This document shows positions 20,373 through 29,087 of a stretch of 64,000 nucleotides of DNA, piece by piece (the stretch's first letter is position 1; every line of letters starts with the position of its first letter). This DNA comes from Allobosea sp. 117 (GTDB lineage Bacteria > Pseudomonadota > Alphaproteobacteria > Rhizobiales > Xanthobacteraceae). The position numbers and the translations under genes were made by a program. The stretch covers positions 310,001-374,000 of the forward strand of contig NZ_JNLC01000013.1 in the NCBI RefSeq assembly GCF_000702305.1, written 5' to 3'. The notes below the pieces were generated by a model. That model did no database searches. It worked only from the letters and a program-made list of their open reading frames with translations, and was not told where the DNA came from.

Positions 20373-20395
20373 GACGGCGGCGTCGTGCCGCCGTC
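20373..20395. terminator. Hairpin between convergent SDR and pyruvate-kinase-like genes
   Basis: An 8-bp perfect stem GACGGCGG/CCGCCGTC with a seven-base loop lies between two convergent stops. It has no T-tract, so terminator function is uncertain. Confidence 0.4.
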
Positions 20396-20410
20396 CGTCG
20401 CCGCGCGCCG

Positions 20411-21895
20411 TTACCAGGACTTGAGCGCACGCAGCGTCGGCGTCTTCTTGGTCATGTGACCGGCCATGCGCCCGAGCAGGTGGTCGAGCAGCTCGACCGC
20501 CTGGCCGACCGCCGGTCCCTTGTTCAGCATCACGCATTCGGCGCGCGCCGACATGGCGGCGTCAGTCATCTCGCCGCGCGAGGGGACGCCGTCCTTCACG
20601 AGGTCCTCGAGAACCTGCGTCGCCCAGATCGCCGGCACCGCCGCGGCCTCGCAGAGCCACAGCAACTCCTCCTGCATCTCCGCCATCCGCTCGAAGCCGA
20701 TCTCGGCGGCGAGGTCGCCGCGCGCGATCATGACGCTGAACGGCCAGCGGCCATGCGCCCGCGCGATGAGGCCCGGCAGGTTCTTCACCGCGTCGGGCCG
20801 CTCGATCTTGGCGACGAGGCCGATGGGGCGGATGCGGTCGCCGAAACGGGCGAGCGCCGCATCGAGCAGATCGAGGTCCTCCGGCCGGCTGACAAAGGAA
20901 TAGCCGAGCATGTCGGCATGGCTGAACACGGTCGCGAGGTCGGCCTCGTCCTTGGTGGTGAGCGGGGAGAGGCCGAGCGCGGTGTCCGGCAGGTTCACGC
21001 CCTTTTCCGACTTCAGCCGGGTGCCGCCGGACTTGGTGAGGGTCACGCGGATCACCGCCTCGCCCTCGGCGACGCTCTCGACCACGGCCTCCAGCTTGCC
21101 GTCGTCGTAGCGCACGCGGTCGCCGACCGCGAGGCGAGTGACCATCTCCGGCAGCGAGACGGCGGCGGAGAAGGTGGCCGTCTCGTCGATGCGGGGCTCG
21201 CCATTGGCGACGAGGCGGATCGCATCGCCCGCCTGCACGCGGCCGTGCTTGGCCGGCTTCACCGCCTCGGTGCGGATCTTCGGGCCGGCAATGTCCATCA
21301 GCACGGGAATGCGCCGGCCGACCGCGGCTCCCGCCTCGCGCACATGCGCGGCCATCGCGGTCCAGGCGGCCGCGTCGTCATGCGCGCAGTTGATGCGCGC
21401 GACGTCCATGCCGCGCCGGGCGAGGTCGTGGACGAAGGCGGCGTCCTGCGCGGCCTCGGAGGGCAGCGTGACCATGATGCGGCACGGACGGTTCGCCGGC
21501 GCCGGGCCGAACAGCTCCTCCGCGGCGTGGGCGAGCGCCTGCTCGCCGGCGAAGAAGGCCGTCTCGTCCGGCACCGGGAAGGGCGAGGGGCGGCCGGTGA
21601 GTGCCGCGAGCGCCGCGATGGTGGCGTCCAGCGTCGGCATCACCCGGCTCTCCAGCCGGCCGAGCGAGGAAAGCCCGCGTTGCATCAACCGGCGCTGCAG
21701 CGGGCGCAGGTCGTGGTGGCGCAGGGCGAGGTAATGCGCGAGGTTGACCAGCATGGGATCGCTCGTCGCCGCCGCGTTCTCATAGGCGTGGATGAGCGGC
21801 TCGGCAGCTTCGGCGACCGCGATCCGCAGCGCCACCAATTCGTCCATCAGCGCGTCGGCGCCCTCGAAAGCGAGGGCCTGCTGCGGGCTGTTCAT
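20411..21895 (-). CDS. Atypical pyruvate kinase-like protein lacking the C-terminal domain
   Basis: A 494-residue protein. About 130 N-terminal residues form a helical extension with no pyruvate kinase similarity. The TIM barrel then begins at CRIMVTLPSEAAQD, with the potassium/ATP site MDVARINCAHDD, a substrate strand MDIAGPKIRTEA, the catalytic lysine in AKIERPDAVKNL, and the metal site MIARGDLAAEIG. A B-domain insertion is present. The usual MLSGE(T/S)A motif is MLNKGPA, and the protein stops right after the barrel, so the allosteric C domain is missing. Activity as a classical glycolytic enzyme is doubtful; the reaction is unproven. Start ATG 21895. Confidence 0.8.
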   Translation of the reverse strand: MNSPQQALAFEGADALMDELVALRIAVAEAAEPLIHAYENAAATSDPMLVNLAHYLALRHHDLRPLQRRLMQRGLSSLGRLESRVMPTLDATIAALAALTGRPSPFPVPDETAFFAGEQALAHAAEELFGPAPANRPCRIMVTLPSEAAQDAAFVHDLARRGMDVARINCAHDDAAAWTAMAAHVREAGAAVGRRIPVLMDIAGPKIRTEAVKPAKHGRVQAGDAIRLVANGEPRIDETATFSAAVSLPEMVTRLAVGDRVRYDDGKLEAVVESVAEGEAVIRVTLTKSGGTRLKSEKGVNLPDTALGLSPLTTKDEADLATVFSHADMLGYSFVSRPEDLDLLDAALARFGDRIRPIGLVAKIERPDAVKNLPGLIARAHGRWPFSVMIARGDLAAEIGFERMAEMQEELLWLCEAAAVPAIWATQVLEDLVKDGVPSRGEMTDAAMSARAECVMLNKGPAVGQAVELLDHLLGRMAGHMTKKTPTLRALKSW

Positions 21896-22214
21896 GCTAT
21901 CCTCCGGTCGCAAGGAGCGCCCCGGCTGGTTCACCGCCCGGGTCCGGCGCACGGTAAGACGGGACCGTAACGCCGCTGTGACCATGAACGGTCGGCGCTG
22001 GCATGTCCTTGAGGGAGGTCAGGAGCCGCGTTTCCGGCGGCTTTCCTTGACTTCGCCACATCGGCCCGATAGGAACCCGCGATCCTCGCACGTTCCGCGA
22101 GCCGTCCCGCCGCCCGGTCCCGGAGACCGGAGGTCCACGCCCGACAGCGCGATGCGCCCTCGGGCGCTTTCGGCTTTGCGCGAATGATCGTGGCAACGGA
22201 ACCAGGCGAACGGC
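21896..22214. other. Divergent intergenic region between pyruvate-kinase-like gene and ffh
   Basis: No gene with family similarity was seen. A GCGCCC-TC-GGGCGC hairpin followed by TTTCGGCTTT lies near 22150-22180 in the ffh leader and could be an attenuator or a terminator of a short upstream transcript. Promoters for both flanking genes must be here, but I cannot place them. Confidence 0.4.
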
Positions 22215-23765
22215 ATGTTCGATTCATTGAGCGACCGCCTTGGCGGCATACTCGACCGGCTGAAGAAGCGCGGCGCCCTCTCCGAGGCCGACGTGAACGA
22301 GGCCATGCGCGAGGTGCGCCGGGCGCTGATCGAGGCGGACGTCGCGCTCGACGTGGTGCGCTCCTTCATCGACCGGGTGCGTGCTCGCGCGGTCGGCGCC
22401 GAGGTGATCAAGTCGGTCACGCCCGGCCAGATGGTGGTGAAGATCGTCCATGACGAACTCATCGCCATGCTCGGCTCGGACGCCAAGCCGATCGATCTGG
22501 AGGCCGCCCCGCCGGTGCCGGTGCTGATGGTCGGTCTGCAGGGCTCGGGCAAGACCACCTCCACCGCGAAGATCGCCAAGCGCCTCACCGAGCGGGGCAA
22601 CCGCAAGGTGCTGATGGCCTCGCTCGACACCCGCCGCCCGGCGGCGATGGAGCAGCTCGCCACCCTCGGCAAGCAGGTCGGCGTCGAGACGCTGCCGATC
22701 GTCGCCGGCCAGAGCGCAGTGCAGATCGCCCGCCGCGCCATGGAGGCGGCCCGGCTGGGCGGCTTCGACGTGGTGATGCTCGACACCGCCGGCCGCGTCA
22801 CCCTCGACGAGGCGCTGATGGCCGAGGTCGCCGAGGTGAAGCAGGTGGCGCGTCCGCACGAGGTGATCCTCGTCGCCGACAGCCTCACCGGCCAGGATGC
22901 GGTGAACACGGCCAAGGCCTTCGACGAGCGCGTCGGCCTCACCGGCATCGTGCTGACCCGCGCCGACGGCGACGGGCGCGGCGGCGCCGCGCTGTCCATG
23001 CGCGCCATCACCGGCAAGCCGATCAAGCTGCTCGGCACCGGCGAGAAGATGGACGCGCTGGAGGATTTCGACCCCCGCCGCGTGGCGGGACGCATCCTCG
23101 GCATGGGCGACGTGGTCGCCCTCGTCGAGAAGGCGGCCGAGAGCATCGACGCCGAGAAGGCGATGGCCGCCGCCGAGCGGATGCGCAAGGGCAATTTCGA
23201 TCTCGACGACCTGCGCATGCAGCTCGACCAGATGGAGAAGCTCGGCGGCCTCGGCGGGCTGATGGGCATGCTGCCCGGCGTCGGCAAGATGAAGAACCAG
23301 ATGGCCAATGCCGGCGTCGACGACCGGATGATCAAGCGCCAGAAGGCGGTCATCGATTCGATGACGAAGAAGGAGCGGCGCAATCCCAAGCTGCTCGACG
23401 CCTCGCGGAGGAAGCGCATCGCCGCCGGCTCCGGCACCAAGGTCGAGGACGTCAACCGGCTGATGAAGATGCATCGCCAGATGGCGGACATGATGAAGCT
23501 GATGGGCGGCCCGGCCGGCAAGCGCGGCCCGATGGCCGGTCTCGCCAACATGTTCGGCCTCGGCTCTGCCGGCATGCCCAAGCCCGAGGACATCGCCAAG
23601 CTGGCCGAGAAGATGCCGGGCGGCGGGCTTCCGGGCGGCATGCCCGGCGGGCTGCCCCCAAAGTTCCCCGGCAATCTGCCCGGTCTGCCGGGCGGGCTTC
23701 CGGGCCTCGGCTCCAAGCCGGGCGGGTTTCCGGGCCTGCCGGGCTTCCCGCCGAAGAAGAAGTGA
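22215..23765 (+). CDS. ffh: Signal recognition particle protein Ffh (SRP54)
   Basis: Ffh is the GTPase subunit of SRP, which binds 4.5S RNA and signal sequences of inner-membrane proteins. The 516-residue product has the N domain, the G domain P-loop GLQGSGKTTST at residues 107-117, and the GTPase strings DTAGR and TRADGDGRGGAALS. The Met-rich M domain spans about residues 330-470 (RMRKG, LMGMLPGVGKMKNQM, SRRKRIAAGSGT). The last 45 or so residues are a Gly/Pro/Leu-rich tail longer than in E. coli Ffh. It leads the ffh-rpsP-rimM-trmD-rplS cluster. Confidence 0.97.
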   Translation: MFDSLSDRLGGILDRLKKRGALSEADVNEAMREVRRALIEADVALDVVRSFIDRVRARAVGAEVIKSVTPGQMVVKIVHDELIAMLGSDAKPIDLEAAPPVPVLMVGLQGSGKTTSTAKIAKRLTERGNRKVLMASLDTRRPAAMEQLATLGKQVGVETLPIVAGQSAVQIARRAMEAARLGGFDVVMLDTAGRVTLDEALMAEVAEVKQVARPHEVILVADSLTGQDAVNTAKAFDERVGLTGIVLTRADGDGRGGAALSMRAITGKPIKLLGTGEKMDALEDFDPRRVAGRILGMGDVVALVEKAAESIDAEKAMAAAERMRKGNFDLDDLRMQLDQMEKLGGLGGLMGMLPGVGKMKNQMANAGVDDRMIKRQKAVIDSMTKKERRNPKLLDASRRKRIAAGSGTKVEDVNRLMKMHRQMADMMKLMGGPAGKRGPMAGLANMFGLGSAGMPKPEDIAKLAEKMPGGGLPGGMPGGLPPKFPGNLPGLPGGLPGLGSKPGGFPGLPGFPPKKK

Positions 23766-23795
23766 AGACAGACGTGCCGACCCCAAGCCTTTAAC

Positions 23796-23903
23796 CGTCA
23801 TCCCGGACGGCGCCGCAGGCGGCGATCCGGGATCGTTCCCCGCTCTCGGGCGGCCAGCGATCCCGGATCTCCGTTCGCTCCGCTCTCTGCGTCCGGGATG
23901 ACG
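23796..23903. repeat. Palindromic intergenic repeat between ffh and rpsP
   Basis: The ends CGTCATCCCGGACG and CGTCCGGGATGACG form an inverted repeat enclosing a second pair around GATCCGGGATCG and GCGATCCCGGATC. This composition is typical of the short palindromic repeats scattered between genes in Rhizobiales. The copy could fold into a long hairpin in the ffh-rpsP transcript. Confidence 0.7.
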
Positions 23904-23948
23904 CTTTAGAAACCGACGAACGAACTGAACGACTGAAAGGAAAGACCA

Positions 23949-24308
23949 ATGTCCCTGAAGATCCGTCTCGCCCGCGGCGGCGCCAAGAAGCGTCCCTATT
24001 ACCGCATCGTCGTCGCCGACTCGCGCTCGCCGCGCGATGGCCGCTTCATCGAGAAGATCGGCACCTTCGATCCGCTGAAGCCGAAGGACGCCGCCGACCG
24101 CTTCGTGCTCGACGTCGAGAAGGCCAAGGCCTGGCTCGCCAAGGGTGCCCAGCCGACCGACCGCGTCGCCCGCTTCCTCGACAGCCTCGACGTCGCCAAG
24201 CGCGCCCCGCGCAACAACCCCGAGAAGGCCGTGCCCGGCAAGAAGGCGCAGGAGCGCGCCGCCGCTGCCGCCAAGGCCGCCGAAGCCGCCGCCGCTCCGA
24301 CCGAGTGA
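23949..24308 (+). CDS. rpsP: 30S ribosomal protein S16
   Basis: S16 stabilises the 16S rRNA 5' and central domains during 30S assembly. The 119-residue protein starts [20 protein letters not shown]. It has [15 protein letters not shown], and an Ala/Lys-rich C-terminal extension of about 35 residues common in alphaproteobacteria. GAAAGGAAAGACC precedes the ATG. It is separated from ffh and rimM by palindromic repeats on both sides. Confidence 0.98.
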   Translation: MSLKIRLARGGAKKRPYYRIVVADSRSPRDGRFIEKIGTFDPLKPKDAADRFVLDVEKAKAWLAKGAQPTDRVARFLDSLDVAKRAPRNNPEKAVPGKKAQERAAAAAKAAEAAAAPTE

Positions 24309-24389
24309 GAGCTGGGCGCATCCCGCTGAACTCTCGACCTCTCCCTTACCAAGGGAGGGGCGAGTTGGACGGGCTGCCTGACGTACCCG

Positions 24390-24488
24390 CATCCTTCGAG
24401 GCTCGCTTCGCTCGCACCTCAGGAGGACGTGGCTCTGGGAGGAACGTCATCCTGAGGCGCTCGGGCATAGCCCGAGCCTCGAAGGATG
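24390..24488. repeat. Palindromic intergenic repeat between rpsP and rimM
   Basis: CATCCTTCGAGGCTC at 24390-24404 is the exact reverse complement of GAGCCTCGAAGGATG at 24474-24488. The interior carries CTCAGGA and TCCTGAG, a second nested inverted pair. This sequence differs from the repeat at 23796 and represents another common Rhizobiales intergenic family. It falls just upstream of the rimM start region. Confidence 0.75.
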
Positions 24489-24524
24489 GGCCTCGATAAC
24501 GTTCGCCCACATCCGGAGCGACGC

Positions 24525-25067
24525 ATGCCGACCGACCGCATCCTCATCGCCCGCATCGGCGCGCCGCATGGTGTGCGGGGCGAGGTGCGGCTGTTCGTGT
24601 TCGCCGGTGATCCGTCAGCTCTCGTCGCGTACGGGCCGCTGACCGACGAGACCGGCAAGCGCCGCTTCGAGCTGACCGCGCTGCGGCCGGCCAAGGAGCA
24701 TTTCGTCGCCCGGCTCAAGGGCGTCGACACGCGCGAGGCGGCCGAGGCACTGACCAATGTCGGCCTCCACGTCGCGCGCGACCTGCTGCCGCCACCGGAG
24801 GACGAGGACGAGTTCTACCAGGCCGACCTGATCGGCCTCGCCGCGCAGACGGCCGAAGGCGAGGCCTTCGGCACGGTCGTCGCGGTGCATGATTTCGGCG
24901 CCGGCGACATCCTCGAGATCGCGCCGGCGGGCGGCGGCAAGACATTGATGCTGCCCTTCACCAAGGCGGTGGTGCCGGTGGTGGACATGAAGGGCGGGCG
25001 CCTCGTCGTCGATCCCGGCGAATGGGCGCGCGATGAGACGGCGCCGCCCGAGGCGGACAAGGGCTGA
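24525..25067 (+). CDS. rimM: Ribosome maturation factor RimM
   Basis: RimM binds S19 and assists maturation of the 30S head. The 180-residue product starts [21 protein letters not shown], the RimM N-terminal barrel. The PRC-barrel half includes [22 protein letters not shown] and ends with [21 protein letters not shown]. The ATG at 24525 has CGGAG seven bases away, whereas an ATG at 24486 lies inside the palindromic repeat. trmD starts six bases after its stop. Confidence 0.96.
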   Translation: MPTDRILIARIGAPHGVRGEVRLFVFAGDPSALVAYGPLTDETGKRRFELTALRPAKEHFVARLKGVDTREAAEALTNVGLHVARDLLPPPEDEDEFYQADLIGLAAQTAEGEAFGTVVAVHDFGAGDILEIAPAGGGKTLMLPFTKAVVPVVDMKGGRLVVDPGEWARDETAPPEADKG

Positions 25068-25072
25068 CCGCC

Positions 25073-25792
25073 ATGTGGCGCGCTTCCGTCGTCACCATCT
25101 TCCCCGAGATGTTTCCCGGCCCGCTCGGCGTGTCGCTCGCCGGGCGCGCGCTCGGCGCCGGCCAATGGGGCATCGAGACGGTCGATCCGCGCGATCACGC
25201 CACCGACCGCCACCGTTCGGTCGACGACACGCCGGCCGGCGGCGGGCCGGGCATGGTGATGCGGGTCGACGTGCTGGCCCGTGCCGTGGACGCGGCGGCG
25301 CCCCCTGGCGATTCCCGCCCGCGCCTCCTCATGACGCCGCGCGGGCGCCCGCTGACCCAGGCCCTGGTGCGCGAGCTCGCGGCCGGCGAGGGGGTGGTGG
25401 TGGTGTGCGGGCGCTTCGAGGGCGTCGACGAGCGTCTCGTTGCAGCGCGCGGCCTCACGGAAGTCTCGGTCGCCGATGTCGTGCTCTCGGGCGGGGAGAT
25501 CGGCGCGCTGGTGCTGATCGACGCCTGCGTGCGGCTGCTGCCCGGCGTGATGGGGCATCCCGAATCCGGCACCGAGGAGAGCTTCTCGGCCGGGCTTCTG
25601 GAATATCCGCAATATACGCGCCCGCAGCATTTCGAAGGGCTCGGCATACCCGACGTGCTGACCTCCGGCGACCACGCCAGGGTCGCCGCGTGGCGGCATG
25701 CGCAGGCGGAAGTCGCAACGCGCGAGCGCCGGCCGGACCTCTGGGCGGCCTATCGCGCCGCGCATGACAGTTCCGCGACGGAAAAGGAATGA
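25073..25792 (+). CDS. trmD: tRNA (guanine-N1)-methyltransferase
   Basis: TrmD methylates G37 of tRNAs with a G36, preventing frameshifting. The 239-residue SPOUT enzyme has [18 protein letters not shown] at the start and [14 protein letters not shown]. The deep-knot SAM site is covered by [12 protein letters not shown] and [15 protein letters not shown], and [13 protein letters not shown] follows. The C-terminal domain includes [21 protein letters not shown]. It is one cistron with rimM and rplS. Confidence 0.98.
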   Translation: MWRASVVTIFPEMFPGPLGVSLAGRALGAGQWGIETVDPRDHATDRHRSVDDTPAGGGPGMVMRVDVLARAVDAAAPPGDSRPRLLMTPRGRPLTQALVRELAAGEGVVVVCGRFEGVDERLVAARGLTEVSVADVVLSGGEIGALVLIDACVRLLPGVMGHPESGTEESFSAGLLEYPQYTRPQHFEGLGIPDVLTSGDHARVAAWRHAQAEVATRERRPDLWAAYRAAHDSSATEKE

Positions 25793-25894
25793 CAAGCGGG
25801 GCGAGTTGGCGTATAGGGCGCGCCATCACTGTTCCAACTGAAAACAGCAAGATGCGGACGGCCGCATGCGGTGGCGTTCGCCAGAGGTGATCAC

Positions 25895-26290
25895 ATGGTC
25901 GATATCATTGCGCAGCTCGACTCCGAGCAGATCGAGAAACTCTCCGCCGCCAAGGCGATCCCGGATTTCCAGCCGGGCGACACCGTCATCGTCAATGTGA
26001 AGGTGAAGGAAGGCGAGCGCACCCGCGTTCAGGCCTATGAAGGCGTCGTGATCGCCCGCTCCGGCGGCGGTATCAACGAGAACTTCACCGTCCGCAAGAT
26101 CTCCTACGGCGAGGGCGTCGAGCGCGTGTTCCCGCTCTACTCGCCGAACATCGACAGCCTGAAGGTCGTGCGCCGCGGCAAGGTGCGCCGCGCTAAGCTC
26201 TATTACCTGCGCGACCGTCGCGGTAAGTCGGCCCGTATCGCCGAGCGCCAGGAAAAGACCACCCCGAAGGCGCCCGTCGCCGCCGAGTGA
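25895..26290 (+). CDS. rplS: 50S ribosomal protein L19
   Basis: L19 sits at the 30S-50S interface. The 131-residue protein has the L19 core [46 protein letters not shown] and [27 protein letters not shown], with a short basic tail. AGAGGTGA at 25883-25890 precedes the ATG at 25895; an ATG 24 bases earlier is in frame but lies upstream of this site. Two tandem terminators follow. Confidence 0.98.
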   Translation: MVDIIAQLDSEQIEKLSAAKAIPDFQPGDTVIVNVKVKEGERTRVQAYEGVVIARSGGGINENFTVRKISYGEGVERVFPLYSPNIDSLKVVRRGKVRRAKLYYLRDRRGKSARIAERQEKTTPKAPVAAE

Positions 26291-26331
26291 GGCGTCGCCG
26301 ACAGGCAGCACCGCCGCAGGGCGAAACATAT

Positions 26332-26363
26332 GGCCGGGGTCTTTCCCGGCCATTTTCGTTTTC
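26332..26363 (+). terminator. First rho-independent terminator after rplS
   Basis: GGCCGGG/CCCGGCC stem with a short GTCTTT-type loop, followed by ATTTTCGTTTTC. It ends the ffh-rplS cluster. It is the first of two nearly identical copies. Confidence 0.85.
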
Positions 26364-26371
26364 GAGAGGTT

Positions 26372-26402
26372 GGCCGGGGCTCTCCCCGGCCATTTCCTTT
26401 TC
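26372..26402 (+). terminator. Second, duplicated terminator after rplS
   Basis: GGCCGGGG/CCCCGGCC stem with a CTCT loop and ATTTCCTTTTC tail. It begins 40 bases after the first copy and keeps the same flanking bases, so the pair is a tandem duplication of a complete terminator unit (26331-26370 and 26371-26409). Confidence 0.8.
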
Positions 26403-26408
26403 GAGGGG

Positions 26409-26657
26409 TCAGCAGTCCTTGATGTGCCGCACCCTGGTGCGGGTCTGCTGCTCGACCAGCAGCGTGCCGTCGCCGACGAAGGCGGCCTGCATCACGGTGG
26501 CGAATTCCGGCTTGCGCAGCGGGCAGGTGATCAGCGTCGATGTTTCGGTCTCGACGGCCGGCTCCGCGTGAATGTCGACGCGGTTGCGCTCCTCGATCGC
26601 CATGACCAGCGCCCCGGCGGCGGCGATGATGAGAGCAAGATCGGCTAGGCGCATCAT
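26409..26657 (-). CDS. Hypothetical small membrane-anchored protein
   Basis: An 82-residue product (start ATG 26657, or 26654) with one N-terminal hydrophobic segment, LADLALIIAAAGALVMAI, and an extracytoplasmic-looking remainder. GGAG lies five bases before the first ATG. The tail contains CPLRKPEF and ends RVRHIKDC, giving two cysteines that could bond in the periplasm. I recognise no family. Its stop abuts the duplicated terminators of rplS, which would serve it from the opposite side. Confidence 0.55.
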   Translation of the reverse strand: MMRLADLALIIAAAGALVMAIEERNRVDIHAEPAVETETSTLITCPLRKPEFATVMQAAFVGDGTLLVEQQTRTRVRHIKDC

Positions 26658-27136
26658 GGCTTCTCCGGCTGGATGCCGGATCAACTCTAGCGAAGCGGTT
26701 TGTGCTTCGCCATATGTTATTTCTGCTACGTTATTCCGGGTGTGATATGCTGGAATACTTTATTACAACTGCGTCGTCCGCCGGTTCGCGCGGGCCGATG
26801 CTCGCAGCACCCGCCGCTCCGGCGCGCGGCGCGGTGCGGCAGATTGTTTCGCCGGCCGGGACTTGCTAGAAGCATTCCATGATCAGGCACTCCACACGGC
26901 ATATTCCGTTCAGCGGAAGCCCGGGCGTGACGGCGCGGCCGGAAGCGCGCCGTCGCCTGCCGACGACCATCGGCTTTGCCGCCGTGCCGGACCATGTGCG
27001 CCTGCCGGCGCGGTTCTTCGGCCGTTTCACCGCCTGCGCGGTCGCGGGCCTTAGCTGAGCGCCGCCCGGGGCCGTTCGCCTCCCGGCTGCGCTACTGCTT
27101 CACCTTTTCCGCATTTTTCCTGGTGAGACGCCTGAC
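26658..27136. other. Intergenic region upstream of leuC
   Basis: About 480 bases without a convincing gene. Bases 26695-26775 are markedly AT-rich for this genome and contain a CGAAGC/GCTTCG hairpin at about 26691-26710, so a promoter is likely there. A 59-codon frame at 26879-27058 was examined and not accepted. No leucine-codon-rich leader peptide was seen. Confidence 0.45.
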
Positions 27137-28558
27137 ATGAGCACGTCCGCTCCCCGCACCCTGTACGACAAGATTTTCGACGACCACGTCGTCGAGCGCC
27201 AGCCCGACGGCACCTGCCTGCTCTATATCGACCGCCACCTCGTCCATGAGGTTACCTCGCCGCAGGCCTTCGAGGGGCTGCGCGTCGCCGGCCGCAAGGT
27301 GCATGCGCCGACCAAGACGCTGGCCGTGGTCGATCACAACGTGCCGACCTCCGACCGGCGCTTCGGCATCGACGATCCCGAGAGCCGCACCCAGGTCGAG
27401 ACGCTGGCCGAGAACGCCCGCGACTTCGGCATCGAATATTTCAACGAGCTCGACAAGCGTCAGGGCATCGTCCACGTGATCGGCCCGGAGCAGGGCTTCA
27501 CCCTGCCGGGTACCACCATCGTGTGCGGCGACAGCCACACCTCGACGCATGGCGCCTTCGGCGCGCTCGCCCATGGCATCGGCACCTCGGAGGTCGAGCA
27601 TGTGCTCGCCACCCAGACGCTGATCCAGAAGAAGAGCAAGAACATGCGCGTCACTGTCGACGGGAAGCTGCCCGAAGGCGTGACCGCGAAGGACGTGACA
27701 CTCGCCATCATCGGCACCACCGGCACCGCCGGCGGCACCGGCTACGTCATCGAATATGCCGGCGAGGTGTTCCGCAACCTGACGATGGAAGGCCGCATGA
27801 CGGTCTGCAACATGTCCATCGAGGGCGGCGCGCGCGCCGGCATGGTCGCGCCCGACGCGACCACCTACGCCTATGTGAAGGACCGTCCGCGCGCGCCGAA
27901 AGGCGCCGCCTGGGATGCGGCGCTGCGCTACTGGGACACGCTGCACACCGACGAGGGCGCCTTCTTCGACAAGGAAATCCGGCTCGATGGCGCCTCCCTG
28001 CCGCCGATCGTCTCCTGGGGCACCAGCCCGGAGGACGTCATCTCCGTCGAGGGGATGGTGCCCGATCCGGAGCTGATCGCGGACGAGGCCAAGCGCGAGG
28101 CGAAGAAGCGCGCGCTCGCCTATATGGGCCTGACCGCCGGCACGAAGATCACCGACATCGCCATCGACAAGGTGTTCATCGGCTCCTGCACCAATGCCCG
28201 CATCGAGGATCTGCGGGCGGCGGCGAAGATCATTGCCGGCCACAAGGTGCGCGAGGGCGTCTCCGGCATGGTCGTGCCGGGCTCGGGGCTGGTGAAGCTT
28301 CAGGCGGAAGCTGAGGGGCTGGACGCGATCTTCAAGGCCGCCGGCTTCGACTGGCGCGAGCCGGGCTGTTCCATGTGCCTCGCCATGAATGCCGATAAGC
28401 TCGGCCCGGAGGAGCGCTGCGCCTCCACCTCGAACCGCAATTTCGAGGGCCGGCAGGGCTATAAGGGCCGCACCCACCTCGTCTCGCCGGCGATGGCGGC
28501 GGCTGCGGCGATTGCCGGCCGCTTCGTCGACATCCGCCAGTGGCCGCGCGCGAGCTGA
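27137..28558 (+). CDS. leuC: 3-isopropylmalate dehydratase large subunit
   Basis: LeuC with LeuD isomerises 2- to 3-isopropylmalate through a [4Fe-4S] cluster. The 473-residue aconitase-family protein has [32 protein letters not shown] and [14 protein letters not shown]. The cluster cysteines lie in [11 protein letters not shown] and in [11 protein letters not shown] near the C-terminus. The Rhizobiales form starts [14 protein letters not shown], as here. leuD lies about 2.5 kb downstream rather than adjacent. A strong terminator follows. Confidence 0.98.
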   Translation: MSTSAPRTLYDKIFDDHVVERQPDGTCLLYIDRHLVHEVTSPQAFEGLRVAGRKVHAPTKTLAVVDHNVPTSDRRFGIDDPESRTQVETLAENARDFGIEYFNELDKRQGIVHVIGPEQGFTLPGTTIVCGDSHTSTHGAFGALAHGIGTSEVEHVLATQTLIQKKSKNMRVTVDGKLPEGVTAKDVTLAIIGTTGTAGGTGYVIEYAGEVFRNLTMEGRMTVCNMSIEGGARAGMVAPDATTYAYVKDRPRAPKGAAWDAALRYWDTLHTDEGAFFDKEIRLDGASLPPIVSWGTSPEDVISVEGMVPDPELIADEAKREAKKRALAYMGLTAGTKITDIAIDKVFIGSCTNARIEDLRAAAKIIAGHKVREGVSGMVVPGSGLVKLQAEAEGLDAIFKAAGFDWREPGCSMCLAMNADKLGPEERCASTSNRNFEGRQGYKGRTHLVSPAMAAAAAIAGRFVDIRQWPRAS

Positions 28559-28581
28559 GCCGAGGCAACCCGACAACGAAC

Positions 28582-28613
28582 AAGGCCGGCATCGCGAGGA
28601 TGCCGGCCTTTTT
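28582..28613 (+). terminator. Rho-independent terminator after leuC
   Basis: A perfect 12-bp stem AAGGCCGGCATC/GATGCCGGCCTT around the loop GCGAG, followed by TTTC. It can also serve the opposite strand, ending the small secreted-protein gene whose stop is at 28623. Confidence 0.92.
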
Positions 28614-28622
28614 CAATGCCTG

Positions 28623-28868
28623 TCACGAACACACGCTGCGCGTGACGTAGTGATAATGGCCGGGCGTTCCCTCACGAACCACCTGCTGCGTGCAGGAGGT
28701 GGGGTAGGGGTTGTCGAAGCCGCCATGACCGCCGGAGCGGCCTCCGCCGCTGCCGCCGCTCGGGCCCGCCGAGGCGGCGCCGACCGAGGCGGCGACAAGG
28801 GCAAGAGCCAGGGTTCCGGCCTTCAGGGGCGTGGCCAGGCGGGAAAAGCTGCCGTTCGGGATGAGCAT
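28623..28868 (-). CDS. Hypothetical secreted Gly/Ser-rich small protein
   Basis: An 81-residue product with a signal peptide (ALALVAASVGAASA, cleavage near residue 34). A Gly/Ser-rich linker follows, then a short conserved-looking end with two cysteines, SCTQQVVREGTPGHYHYVTRSVCS. AGGAGG lies five bases upstream of the ATG at 28868. I recognise no named family. It lies downstream of two copies of a CATACGGATGTATG element, which may control it. The Cys pair suggests a periplasmic disulfide. Confidence 0.65.
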   Translation of the reverse strand: MLIPNGSFSRLATPLKAGTLALALVAASVGAASAGPSGGSGGGRSGGHGGFDNPYPTSCTQQVVREGTPGHYHYVTRSVCS

Positions 28869-28933
28869 GTCTGCCTCCTAGCATCTGGACATTCCGATGC
28901 ATCGGAGGTGGTGCCGGCCGGCGGGCGCGGCAT

Positions 28934-29017
28934 TCATACGGATGTATGGCTGCCGTTGAGACGCCTCGCGCGATCCGCTGCCGGGGAGCGGGCGCTCTAA
29001 TCATACGGATGTATGGC
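28934..29017. repeat. Two identical 17-bp elements with CATAC-N4-GTATG symmetry
   Basis: TCATACGGATGTATGGC occurs at 28934-28950 and again at 29001-29017, 67 bases apart, in the gap upstream of the small secreted-protein gene. The core CATAC-GGAT-GTATG is an inverted repeat of the kind bound by TetR-like regulators. Two exact copies in a 219-base non-coding gap are unlikely by chance. Confidence 0.7.
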
Positions 29018-29087
29018 GGCCTGCCACGACGTGGGGCGAAGCGTCCGGCGCGGGGCCGGGCGCTTCGCCCGTTCGCCTGCCGGCAGA

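Noticed and set aside
26879-27058. A 59-codon plus-strand frame before leuC
   Set aside because: No ribosome site, no hydrophobic segment or family resemblance, and no run of leucine codons that would make it an attenuator peptide.
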